Below are positions 25,805 to 33,479 of a stretch of 64,000 bases of DNA, piece after piece. The DNA comes from Saccharibacillus deserti. Lineage in GTDB: Bacteria > Bacillota > Bacilli > Paenibacillales > Paenibacillaceae. Numbering within the stretch: the first letter of the stretch is position 1; the number at the start of each line of letters is the position of its first letter. Under the pieces are notes generated by a model. The model did not search any database and had not been told where the DNA came from. It saw nothing but the letters and a program-made list of their open reading frames with translations. Both the position numbers and the translations under genes were made by a program. Where the stretch lies: NCBI RefSeq assembly GCF_013618475.1, contig NZ_JABJVN010000007.1:152931-216930 (forward strand), in the 5' to 3' direction.

Positions 25805-27737
25805 CAACGTCCGGCGGAACGCGCGCGCCTATTTCGCTTATTTCCTGAGCAGCGCGTTTATGGTCATGATCTTCTTCTCGTTCGCGGTGTTCATTTTCCA
25901 TCCCGCCATCGAAGGCAGCGAGATGAAACGAATGACCAAAGCCGGCATGCAGGCCGCGGAATACGTGATTTTCGCGTTTGCTTTTTTCTTCGTCCTGTAT
26001 TCGATCAGCGTCTTTCTGAAATCGAGAAACAAGGAGTTCGGCCTGCTGCTGATGCTCGGCGCCAAGCCGGGGCAGCTTAACCGTCTGGTCTTTCTGGAAA
26101 ATATCATCATCGGAGCGGGATCGATCGTGAGCGGAATCGGCGGCGGCCTGCTGCTGTCGAAGCTGTTCCTGCTGCTCGCCGCCCGAATGACCGATACCGA
26201 AGAACTGCCGTTCTATTGGCCGGTCAAGGCCGCGCTGCTGACGACGGGAGCTTTCGCCCTGCTGTTCCTGAGCATCTCCGTGCTGACGCTGCTGTTCGTG
26301 CGCAAGCATAATGTGCTGGAACTGCTCCGGGGCAGCGCCAAGCCGAAAAAAGAACCGAAGGCTTCTATTCTGCTGGCCTTGCTCGGCATAGCGCTGCTTG
26401 GAGTCGGCTATATGGCCCTTCAGCGCGACGAAATCGAACCGTCTTCGATCTTTGTCGCGGCCGGAGCCGGAATTGCCGGCACCTACTTCTTCTATTCGCA
26501 GCTGTCGGTCCTGTTCATGCGGCTGCTCAAGCGCAACCGGGCGTTCGTCTGGCGGCGGACAAATCTGCTGTGGATCTCGGAGCTGGCCTACAAGATCAAG
26601 GACAATGCCCGCATCTTGTTCCTGATCACCGTCGTCACCTCGATTGCTTCGATGAGCACGGGATTCGTCCTGTCGATCAATCGGGAAACGCAGAGGCTGT
26701 ACGCGGATAACCCGGTTTCTTTTGAATTGAACGTCAGCGAAGAAGACGATCTGGCAGCCGACAAAAAGGCGGTGGACACTTTCATCTCCGAGCGGGGAGT
26801 AAACGAGTACAGCGCGGAAGAGGTCCGGCAGATGTATGTGTATATCGAGGGCCGCAGATCCACGGAAGCGATGGGCAAGCTCATCCCGGCTTCGGACTAT
26901 GCCAAAGTCTCTTTCATCTGGGGCACCCCTTCGTTCGAAGCGGCGGCACCCGGAAATATGCTGCTGCTTGCTCCCGACTCCCAATCCTGGAAAAACCGTC
27001 CTGCGCCGGGAGACGCGATCTCCCTCGTCGGAAGCGAAGCCTTGTTTGAAGTTACGGAAGCCGGAGGCGGCAAAACGTTCACCGCCGCGGTCGGCAGTCC
27101 GGTTCTCGTCGTCACGGACGAGTCGTTCGACGCCGTTCGGGAAGCTTTGGGCGAAGAAGCGAGCGTAAGCACCCATATCTATTACAGCGTGCCGGCATGG
27201 GGGCAGTCGGATACGCTCGACTCCGGCAGCCAAGAAGCGTTGATCGGCTCCAAAATGCAGCGTTGGTGGAGAGGAGAGAACCAGGGCAGCAGCAGCGACC
27301 GTCCGATCTCGGGCTATATGAACGTTCGCAGCGCTTCTTACCTGGATTTCAAACAGCAGGTATCCATCTTCGGATTTATCGGCGTGTTTGTCGCTCTCAT
27401 GTTCTCTCTGTCGTCCGCAAGCTTCCTGTATTTCAAACTGCATTCCGAATTGACGCGCGACAGCCAAATGTACCATTCGCTGTCCAAGACGGGACTCAGT
27501 ATCGGCGAGATGAAGAAGTCCGCCACCTTGCAGATCGCGCTGCTGTTCTTCATTCCGATTGCCGTATCCGCGATTCAGACGTTCGTCGTGCTGAACCCGA
27601 TTCTGAAGCTTATGAGTATCCAGAACGTGACGGTTCCGGTATTGATGACCACTGCGGCTTTCCTCGCGGCGCAGACGTTCTACTTCTTCGTCGTGCGGGG
27701 CCGCTACTTGAGCCGCCTCAAAAAAGTCATGGTCTAA
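25779..27737 (+). CDS. Bce-type ABC transporter permease
   Basis: This 652-residue membrane protein has the BceB layout: one helix near the N-terminus, helices 2-4 with FtsX-like features (SVFLKSRNKEFGLLLMLGA), further helices, and a large extracytoplasmic domain (about 310-515). Three C-terminal helices with a second FtsX-like core follow. The external domain is the sensing and detoxifying part for cell-wall-active peptides and also signals to the histidine kinase. The target peptide is not predictable from the sequence. GGGGAGGG precedes the ATG. Confidence 0.92.
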   Translation: MNFPRFAFNNVRRNARAYFAYFLSSAFMVMIFFSFAVFIFHPAIEGSEMKRMTKAGMQAAEYVIFAFAFFFVLYSISVFLKSRNKEFGLLLMLGAKPGQLNRLVFLENIIIGAGSIVSGIGGGLLLSKLFLLLAARMTDTEELPFYWPVKAALLTTGAFALLFLSISVLTLLFVRKHNVLELLRGSAKPKKEPKASILLALLGIALLGVGYMALQRDEIEPSSIFVAAGAGIAGTYFFYSQLSVLFMRLLKRNRAFVWRRTNLLWISELAYKIKDNARILFLITVVTSIASMSTGFVLSINRETQRLYADNPVSFELNVSEEDDLAADKKAVDTFISERGVNEYSAEEVRQMYVYIEGRRSTEAMGKLIPASDYAKVSFIWGTPSFEAAAPGNMLLLAPDSQSWKNRPAPGDAISLVGSEALFEVTEAGGGKTFTAAVGSPVLVVTDESFDAVREALGEEASVSTHIYYSVPAWGQSDTLDSGSQEALIGSKMQRWWRGENQGSSSDRPISGYMNVRSASYLDFKQQVSIFGFIGVFVALMFSLSSASFLYFKLHSELTRDSQMYHSLSKTGLSIGEMKKSATLQIALLFFIPIAVSAIQTFVVLNPILKLMSIQNVTVPVLMTTAAFLAAQTFYFFVVRGRYLSRLKKVMV

Positions 27738-27827
27738 ACGATCGATTGTCCGATGTCTGACCGTGTTCGCCATACTTGCGGGCTGTTTCCGAGCCGTCTG
27801 CGGGTACATCATAGAGAGAAAGAAAAC

Positions 27828-27862
27828 GCGCCTTCGGAAAGATTCTTTTCCGCGGGCGCTTT
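27828..27862 (+). terminator. weak terminator-like hairpin
   Basis: GCGCCTTCGGAAA (27828-27840) can pair with TTTCCGCGGGCGC (27847-27859) with two mismatches. Only TTTG follows, so termination may be inefficient and the next gene may be partly co-transcribed. Confidence 0.45.
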
Positions 27863-27881
27863 GTGAATGGAGGAATACGCG

Positions 27882-28949
27882 ATGAAAAAGACAGCGGCGA
27901 ATACGGAGGACACGCTAAAAGGGAGAAACGGTCAAAACGGCCAAAACAAACAGCCGAACGCGATCCGCAGCCGAGACTCCGGCGGTGCGGGGAGCCGGGA
28001 ACACCGGCTGTCTCCGGCTGCCGACCTGGCACCGGATCTGCAAGGCTGGACGCTCGTTTCGGTATCGCTTGGCCATGACGAACGCGCTTACGTACTGCTG
28101 ATCGACGAAGAACCGCAGCGCCAACAAGGTTTTGTAGCGGCCGGTTTGAAGCGGACGGTCCGCTACAAGGCGCTGACCGTCGAACTTTGCGGCACAGAGT
28201 CCAAGCAGGCGGAAGACGGGCGGATCGGAAGACGGGTCCGGGAAACGATCATCGAAGGCGAAAGTTTCAACTATCACTATCTTCAGCCGCTCGGTGAGGA
28301 TCTGCTGCTGGTCGGAGCGCGCTGCACCTATTACGGCCGGGATCGATACGATCTGAATGCCGCGGTGTTCACCCGGGAAGGGCGGCCGCTGCGCCGCTTT
28401 CTTCTCGGCGACGGGATCCGGAACGTCCAGACGACGGCGGGCGGGCTGATCTGGACCGGTTTTTTTGACGAAGGGGTGTTCGGCAATTACGGTTGGAGCC
28501 GTCCCGTCGGAGAGAGCGGACTGATCGCCTGGGACAGCGCCGGTATCCGGGTATTCACGAACAGCGAAGCGGATATCGCCGACTGCTACGCCCTGAACGT
28601 CGTATCGGACGAAGAAGTCTGGTTCTATTATTACACCGGCTTCAAGCTGTGCCGGTTATCGGGTCCTGCGGCGCAGCCGAAAGTTTCTTTTCTCGATCCG
28701 CAGCTTGCCGGTTCCTCCGTATTCGCCGTACACGGCGGCCGGTTTCTGCTGGATGACGGCTACGGCAGGCACGGGGAGTATACGCTGATGCAGCAGAGTG
28801 CAGAGTCGCTTATTCATATGGAAACCCTAATCTTCACCGACCCCGACGGCCGCCGCCTGAAATCGCCGAGAAGCGATGCCCGGAGCGCCAAGCTGCTGCT
28901 GATGGAGGACATGAAGCTGTATCTTTTCTCGCTGGAGGAAGCCGAATAG
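27882..28949 (+). CDS. hypothetical protein
   Basis: The ATG at 27882 has GGAGG eight bases upstream; an ATG at 27867 overlaps that site and is unlikely. The 355-residue product has a polar low-complexity N-terminus (about 1-45). It continues with regular short beta-strand-rich segments (LLLVGARCTYYGRDRYDLNAA, GLIWTGFFDEGVFGNYGWSR, EEVWFYYYTGFKLCRL). These suggest a cytoplasmic beta-propeller-like fold with no signal peptide. I do not recognise a family or function. It follows the Bce permease after a weak hairpin. Confidence 0.75.
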   Translation: MKKTAANTEDTLKGRNGQNGQNKQPNAIRSRDSGGAGSREHRLSPAADLAPDLQGWTLVSVSLGHDERAYVLLIDEEPQRQQGFVAAGLKRTVRYKALTVELCGTESKQAEDGRIGRRVRETIIEGESFNYHYLQPLGEDLLLVGARCTYYGRDRYDLNAAVFTREGRPLRRFLLGDGIRNVQTTAGGLIWTGFFDEGVFGNYGWSRPVGESGLIAWDSAGIRVFTNSEADIADCYALNVVSDEEVWFYYYTGFKLCRLSGPAAQPKVSFLDPQLAGSSVFAVHGGRFLLDDGYGRHGEYTLMQQSAESLIHMETLIFTDPDGRRLKSPRSDARSAKLLLMEDMKLYLFSLEEAE

Positions 28950-29049
28950 AAAGTTGTTCAAGGCCGGGACCGGTGCGGGCATGCATCCAAACGGCGCGCA
29001 ATCTTGACGCTTCTCCCGAGTTTGTGCAAAAAGTTTCCCCGGATGTGCA

Positions 29050-29106
29050 TTGTCTCCCGAATCGGCGAAAGCTAGAATGGGAAACAGACAATGAGAATGA
29101 AAATCA
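29050..29106 (+). promoter_or_regulatory. promoter with Fur-box-like site for the siderophore-binding lipoprotein
   Basis: TTGTCT (29050-29055) and TAGAAT (29073-29078) are 17 bases apart. TGAGAATGAAAATCA (29092-29106), just downstream of the expected transcription start, matches 12 of 14 defined positions of the Bacillus Fur 7-1-7 site TGATAAT-N-ATTATCA. Binding there would block transcription when iron is plentiful. Confidence 0.75.
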
Positions 29107-29122
29107 ATTAGGGGGAAACAGG

Positions 29123-30163
29123 ATGAGAGAGATAAGATTCGCAACCATGAAAACAGGCGTTTTGGCCTTGATGATGGCCTGCAGTGCAGCTTTGGCAGGC
29201 TGCGGCGCAGGCGGAGAACCGGAAGCGGCGGCCGACAGCCAGATTTCTTCGCAGCCGATGACAAGCGATTCGAGTACCCCGGCTACCGGCAAAACCGAAG
29301 AAACGAAGAACGCGGAAGCCGCAGCTGCGGAGACCCGTACCGTACAGGGCGAGTTCGGCGAAGTGGTTCTTCCCGCACATCCGCAGCGCGTAGCGGGCAT
29401 CTATCTGGAAGACTATCTGTCCGCGCTCGGCGTAACGCCGGTTGTACAGTGGTATCATCCGAACTGGGGGATTCAGGATTATCTGAAGCTTGATGTGCCG
29501 CAGTTCGATACCAGCGGAAGCCCGGAAGCCCTTCTTGCACAGAAGCCGGATCTGATCATAGTCGACGGAGGTGCCGATCTGGCGGCTTACGAGACGTATT
29601 CGAAAATCGCTCCTACTTACCGTCTGCCGGAAAGCATTCTGCAGGACTCGAAACAGATCCTGCTTGCCGTAGCCGACGCGCTTGGTATTCCCGAAAAAGG
29701 CAAAGAAGTGTTGGCGAAGTACGAGCAGACCGTGGAGAAGGACAAAGCGAAGCTTCAACAAACGGTCGGCAGCGAGACGGTCGCGGTGGTGCGCTTAAAC
29801 GGAGGAGAAAAGACGCTTGCGCTGTTTGGGGTCAAGAACCGCTTCGTCGGCTCCCTTTACAGCGAGCTGGGTCTTACCCCTCATCCGTTGGTAGGGAATA
29901 TGGAAGATTATCAGCAGATTATCTCGGAAGAAGGTCTGGCCGATCTGGACGCGGACCATATCTTCGTCTTCCCGGCCAACGGAGACTGGGATTCGGCGGA
30001 GAACACAGAAGCGCGCAAAATCCTGGACCGTCCGATCTGGAAATCGCTCAAAGCCGTACAAAACGACCAGGTCTATGTGGTTGAGCGCTCTTATTGGCAG
30101 TCGGGAGCCATCCAGGCCAACTTGTTGAAGTTCGATGACGTGATGGAGCATCTGGCTCCGTAA
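29123..30163 (+). CDS. iron-siderophore ABC transporter substrate-binding lipoprotein
   Basis: The ATG at 29123 follows AGGGGGAAA. The 346-residue product has a lipoprotein signal with lipobox LAGC (lipidated C27), a Ser/Thr/Ala-rich tether (about 30-75), and a class III binding-protein domain. Matching segments are HPQRVAGIYLEDYLSALG, LLAQKPDLIIVDGG, FVGSLYSELGL and WQSGAIQANLLKFDDVM. It would capture a ferric siderophore outside the membrane. No permease or ATPase gene lies next to it, so it must use transporter parts encoded elsewhere. The promoter carries a Fur-box-like site. Confidence 0.9.
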   Translation: MREIRFATMKTGVLALMMACSAALAGCGAGGEPEAAADSQISSQPMTSDSSTPATGKTEETKNAEAAAAETRTVQGEFGEVVLPAHPQRVAGIYLEDYLSALGVTPVVQWYHPNWGIQDYLKLDVPQFDTSGSPEALLAQKPDLIIVDGGADLAAYETYSKIAPTYRLPESILQDSKQILLAVADALGIPEKGKEVLAKYEQTVEKDKAKLQQTVGSETVAVVRLNGGEKTLALFGVKNRFVGSLYSELGLTPHPLVGNMEDYQQIISEEGLADLDADHIFVFPANGDWDSAENTEARKILDRPIWKSLKAVQNDQVYVVERSYWQSGAIQANLLKFDDVMEHLAP

Positions 30164-30207
30164 TCGCCGGAGGCCCTGCAGTACCGGTTCCTTGGCTATT
30201 CTTCTCT

Positions 30208-30246
30208 AAAGCGCCGAAATGTCCTCACGGGATTTTCGGCGCTTTG
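30208..30246 (+). terminator. terminator after the lipoprotein gene
   Basis: AAAGCGCCGAAAT (30208-30220) pairs with ATTTTCGGCGCTTT (30232-30245), ending in T residues. Confidence 0.75.
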
Positions 30247-30302
30247 TGCTGTGCCTGTTCCGCTGCCGATTCCGGTGTCCAAACGTTCCGTACGTGTTCG
30301 GA

Positions 30303-30362
30303 TTGCCTGCGGAGGAGGAATCGCGTATACTAAGCGCCAGACTACAATGAGAAAGATTATCA
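30303..30362 (+). promoter_or_regulatory. promoter with Fur-box-like site for the AraC-type regulator
   Basis: TTGCCT (30303-30308) and TATACT (30326-30331) are 17 bases apart. TGAGAAAGATTATCA (30348-30362) matches 12 of 14 positions of the Fur 7-1-7 site with a perfect right half. It lies just after the expected start and abuts the ribosome binding site. Confidence 0.75.
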
Positions 30363-30381
30363 ATAGAAGGTGGGCTGGAGC

Positions 30382-32166
30382 GTGGAGCGAATCGCCTTGA
30401 CCTACATCCTGACGGATATCGGGTACGAAGAGATTGGACAGGAAGAGCCGGGGATTGACCGCTGCGAAGAAACAGGCGGCAGACGTGGGGCAGAAGAGAC
30501 CGCCCTGCATCAGCAGGGCGAACCGGGCAAAGCCGGAGCCGAGCTGTGGGTCGTTACCGGAGGCCGCGGATCGGTAGGCTGCGGAGGCCGTGTCTATGAA
30601 CTGGGCCGGGGCCGAATCCTGCTCGGGCCGCTGGAAGGGATTCGCGCCGAAGCGGCCGGATCGATCGGACAAACGCAGATCGGGGAACAACTGGGGCAGC
30701 CGATGCAGCTTCTCCGCCGCGATCGGCCGGACGCCGGAATAAGCGTGCCGGGGCCGAAGCCGGAGAAGGCGGCGGACAGCGGTCCGCTGACGCTGTACCG
30801 GCTGGCTTTTCGCGCGGCGGACAGCACGGGAGCGCCGCTGCCGCCGGGCGAAGCGCTGCCTTTCGTGGGCGCGGCGGACTGCGCGCCGTTCTCGTTCTGC
30901 GCGGAGAGGGCGCAGAAGCTGTATGAGCGCCGCGCGGAACCGGGCGCGGCTGCGGCGCTGGAACGCCAGATTGCGTTCCAGGAGCTGCTGCTCGCCGCCG
31001 TGCGGCAGCGCGAGGAAGCTCCGAGCGGGGCCGGCGCCAATGCGGCTCCGGATAGGCGCGAAGCGGTGCGGCGTTCGGTCGCGCGGATCGAACGCGATTA
31101 CCGGGAGCCGTTTACGGTCGAATCGCTGGCCGCTTCGGCCGGGATCGGACGCTGGACGTATACGAATCTGTTCAAGGAAGCGACCGGCACCCTGCCGCTC
31201 GATTATTTGAACAGAATTCGGATCGCGCAGGCCAAGCGGCTGCTGCTGGCTACGGAAGACCGGCTGGGCGAGATCGCCCAGCGTGTCGGCTTCAGCAGCG
31301 AGTATTATTTCAGCCGCCGCTTCAAACGAGAAGCCGGGCTGTCGCCCGGTCAATACCGGCGGCTGCACCGCCGGGAAGTCCGCGTCTTCGCGCCGTATCT
31401 CGAAGACGCCCTGCTCGCGCTCGGCATCGTGCCGATCGCCCAGTACAGCCACCGCGCCTGGGGCGTGCAGGAATACCTGCCGCTTGAAGGAGTGCCCGCG
31501 TTCGATATCGCGGACGGAACACGCGAAGATCTGCTGCGCCTGAAGCCCGAACTGCTGCTGTTCGACGACGGCTTCGAACGCTGGAGCCTGGATCGGCTGT
31601 CCGGCGTCGCGCCGAAGCTGATCCTGCAGCAGCCGGGAGAAGCCTGGGCGGCCAAGCTGCGCGGAACGGCCGCCTTGTTCGGCCGCGAAGCGGAGGCGCA
31701 GCGGATTCTTCGCCGCTACGGCGAAGAAACGCGCGAAGCGGGCGCACGCCTGGCCGCAGCCGCCGGCGGAGCGGCATCGCGCGGTTCCGTCGCGTGCCTG
31801 CGCGTGTCGGCGCGGCATATCCGGCTGTATGCGGAGCGAAGCGGCTACACCGGACCGCTGCTGTACGGCGACCTCGGCCTGCGGCCGCCGGAGATCCTGC
31901 GGCACCTGCCCGAAGCCGAGCGGAGCCTGCCGCTGCGTCCCGAAGAACTGGCGCGGCTGGATGCCGATCATTGGTTTGTCGTCTTCGACAAATCGGAGAA
32001 CCGCTACCCGGGCGAAGAACGCAGGCTGCTGGAACATCCATGTTGGCTCGGTCTGCCTTCCGTTCAGGCGGGACGCGTCTACGAAGCGGATTTCTTCGCC
32101 TGGATGAACTACGGCGTACTCGCGCACGGACGCAAGATTCGCGATGTGCTGAATGCGCTGGTGTAG
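30382..32166 (+). CDS. AraC-family regulator fused to a siderophore-binding domain (Btr-like)
   Basis: The GTG at 30382 has AAGGTGG eight bases upstream and is preferred to the GTG at 30370. The 594-residue product has an N-terminal cupin-like region (about 1-200), an AraC DNA-binding domain (about 230-335, FTVESLAASAGIGRWTYTNLFK and IAQRVGFSSEYYFSRRFKREAG), and a binding-protein-like domain. The architecture matches B. subtilis Btr, which senses ferric bacillibactin in the cytoplasm and activates its uptake genes. WGVQEYLPLEGVPAFD here parallels WGIQDYLKLDVPQFD in the neighbouring lipoprotein, suggesting the same ligand. Confidence 0.9.
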   Translation: MERIALTYILTDIGYEEIGQEEPGIDRCEETGGRRGAEETALHQQGEPGKAGAELWVVTGGRGSVGCGGRVYELGRGRILLGPLEGIRAEAAGSIGQTQIGEQLGQPMQLLRRDRPDAGISVPGPKPEKAADSGPLTLYRLAFRAADSTGAPLPPGEALPFVGAADCAPFSFCAERAQKLYERRAEPGAAAALERQIAFQELLLAAVRQREEAPSGAGANAAPDRREAVRRSVARIERDYREPFTVESLAASAGIGRWTYTNLFKEATGTLPLDYLNRIRIAQAKRLLLATEDRLGEIAQRVGFSSEYYFSRRFKREAGLSPGQYRRLHRREVRVFAPYLEDALLALGIVPIAQYSHRAWGVQEYLPLEGVPAFDIADGTREDLLRLKPELLLFDDGFERWSLDRLSGVAPKLILQQPGEAWAAKLRGTAALFGREAEAQRILRRYGEETREAGARLAAAAGGAASRGSVACLRVSARHIRLYAERSGYTGPLLYGDLGLRPPEILRHLPEAERSLPLRPEELARLDADHWFVVFDKSENRYPGEERRLLEHPCWLGLPSVQAGRVYEADFFAWMNYGVLAHGRKIRDVLNALV

Positions 32167-32170
32167 CCCG

Positions 32171-32218
32171 AAAAAGCCCGAAAATCCACAGGAGATCCTG
32201 TCGATTTTCGGGCTTTTT
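32171..32218. terminator. terminator between convergent genes
   Basis: AAAAAGCCCGAAAATC (32172-32187) pairs with GATTTTCGGGCTTTTT (32203-32218) around a short CAGG/CCTG inner stem, with T or A runs at both ends. Confidence 0.88.
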
Positions 32219-32264
32219 CGCTTGCGTTCCCAAGGTTTGCAGCGCCGAATAAGAGAGTAACGCC

Positions 32265-33320
32265 CTATTTCGAAGAGGCGTTCGGGCCGCGGCGCGGTTC
32301 GGCACCGTCCGCGAACTTCACCGACACTTCGATATCGCGGTCGTAATTGCCGAAACCGCGGCCGAACAGGCTGACGCCGCCGGGGTGCTCGGCGTCCGAA
32401 CGGCTCTCGATCCGCAGCGCGATTTCGCGGCCCGCGGAAGAGGAAGCCTGCGAAGCGCCTGCCGCCTTGACCGCGGTTTTGCTGCCGCCCGCAGGATGCT
32501 GATCGGCCGCTTTGCTATCCGCGGCCAGACCGTTCATGGCCGAAATATTCAGATCGGCCGCGGTCACGTCCGACAGCTTCATGCCGTCCATAAACGTGCC
32601 GTCTTCGCGTACGGACAAAGTCTTCAGCAGCCCGTATTGGCTGCTGTGCTCGCTCCACCATTCGGGCGTATGCAGCCCGCGCCTGCCGCCGAAATTGCCG
32701 GGGCACGTCCAGGTGCCCACGTGCACGCCGCCGATCCGAAACGAGATATCGGACGGCCAGTTCGGGTTGTAACCGGGCGCTTCGGAGCCCAGCTCAAGCG
32801 TCACCGAGACTTCGCGCACGGTCTGCGCGCCGACCAGATAGTTCGGAATCCGGTACTCGACGTAACCGGAACCGAACCACAGATGCCGCGCCCCGACGTG
32901 ATCGGGATCGGCGAAGTACCGCGGGTCGTCCATCATGCCGATCAGCCGCCGGTCCGAAGCGAGGCCGCAGGTCGGACGGACTTCGTGTTCGGCGTATTGG
33001 CCGACGGGGATCGAGACCGCGTAGGCGCTGCGGTCTTGTTCCGAGGGGGACGATCGGAAATTCAGCGTCAGGCTGTCCACGGCGAGCCGGCACATTTTGC
33101 GGCGGCCGCGCGTGCCGGTGACGCTCTCGGAGGCCAGCAGCCCGGCGGTTTCCATCTTCTGAATATGTTTGGTGACGATGGCGGACGACACGTTCAGTTC
33201 TTCCGCCAGCTCGCCGATGCTCATGGGACGTTCGCCGAGCAGCTCGAAGATGCGCACGCGCGTCTCGGAAGCGAAACATTCAAGCAGCGGCAGGTTTTCC
33301 AGGGTTACGGATCTTTGCAT
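32265..33320 (-). CDS. winged-helix (ArsR-like) regulator with beta-rich C-terminal domain
   Basis: Residues about 8-80 of this 351-residue protein form an ArsR-type winged helix (ASETRVRIFELLGERPMSIG, then ELNVSSAIVTKHIQKMETAG). The remainder is a larger domain with many Trp/Gly turns (LIGMMDDPRYF, RHLWFGSGYVEYRIPNY, DISFRIGGVHVGTWTCPGN, WWSEHSSQYG). It is broken by a low-complexity insert (about 270-305, Ala/Ser/Gly). No metal-binding cysteine motif of classical ArsR sensors is seen in the DNA-binding part. The C-terminal domain may sense a sugar, by context with the divergent GH2 gene. AAGGAG precedes the ATG. Confidence 0.8.
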   Translation of the reverse strand: MQRSVTLENLPLLECFASETRVRIFELLGERPMSIGELAEELNVSSAIVTKHIQKMETAGLLASESVTGTRGRRKMCRLAVDSLTLNFRSSPSEQDRSAYAVSIPVGQYAEHEVRPTCGLASDRRLIGMMDDPRYFADPDHVGARHLWFGSGYVEYRIPNYLVGAQTVREVSVTLELGSEAPGYNPNWPSDISFRIGGVHVGTWTCPGNFGGRRGLHTPEWWSEHSSQYGLLKTLSVREDGTFMDGMKLSDVTAADLNISAMNGLAADSKAADQHPAGGSKTAVKAAGASQASSSAGREIALRIESRSDAEHPGGVSLFGRGFGNYDRDIEVSVKFADGAEPRRGPNASSK

Positions 33321-33353
33321 AAGGTTCTCCTTCGGATGATTTTCTGCAGCCTG

Positions 33354-33459
33354 ATTATATAACTTATAAGTTAATTAATCAACTTATATTGACTTGATTA
33401 ATCGGATACGGCATACTGTCTTCGAGAGATGTAAGCGTTATTTTTATAACTCGGAAGTT
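33354..33459. promoter_or_regulatory. divergent promoters with two AACT-N4-AGTT operators
   Basis: Minus-strand promoter for the regulator: TTGATT (33382-33377) and TATAAT (33359-33354), 17 bases apart. Plus-strand promoter for GH2: TTGACT (33389-33394) and CATACT (33412-33417), also 17. The perfect palindrome AACTTATAAGTT (33361-33372) lies between -35 and -10 of the regulator promoter and upstream of the GH2 -35. AACTCGGAAGTT (33448-33459) lies after the GH2 start point. The shared AACT-N4-AGTT pattern suggests one regulator controlling both genes and itself. Confidence 0.65.
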
Positions 33460-33479
33460 AACACAAAGGAGCGATAAAA

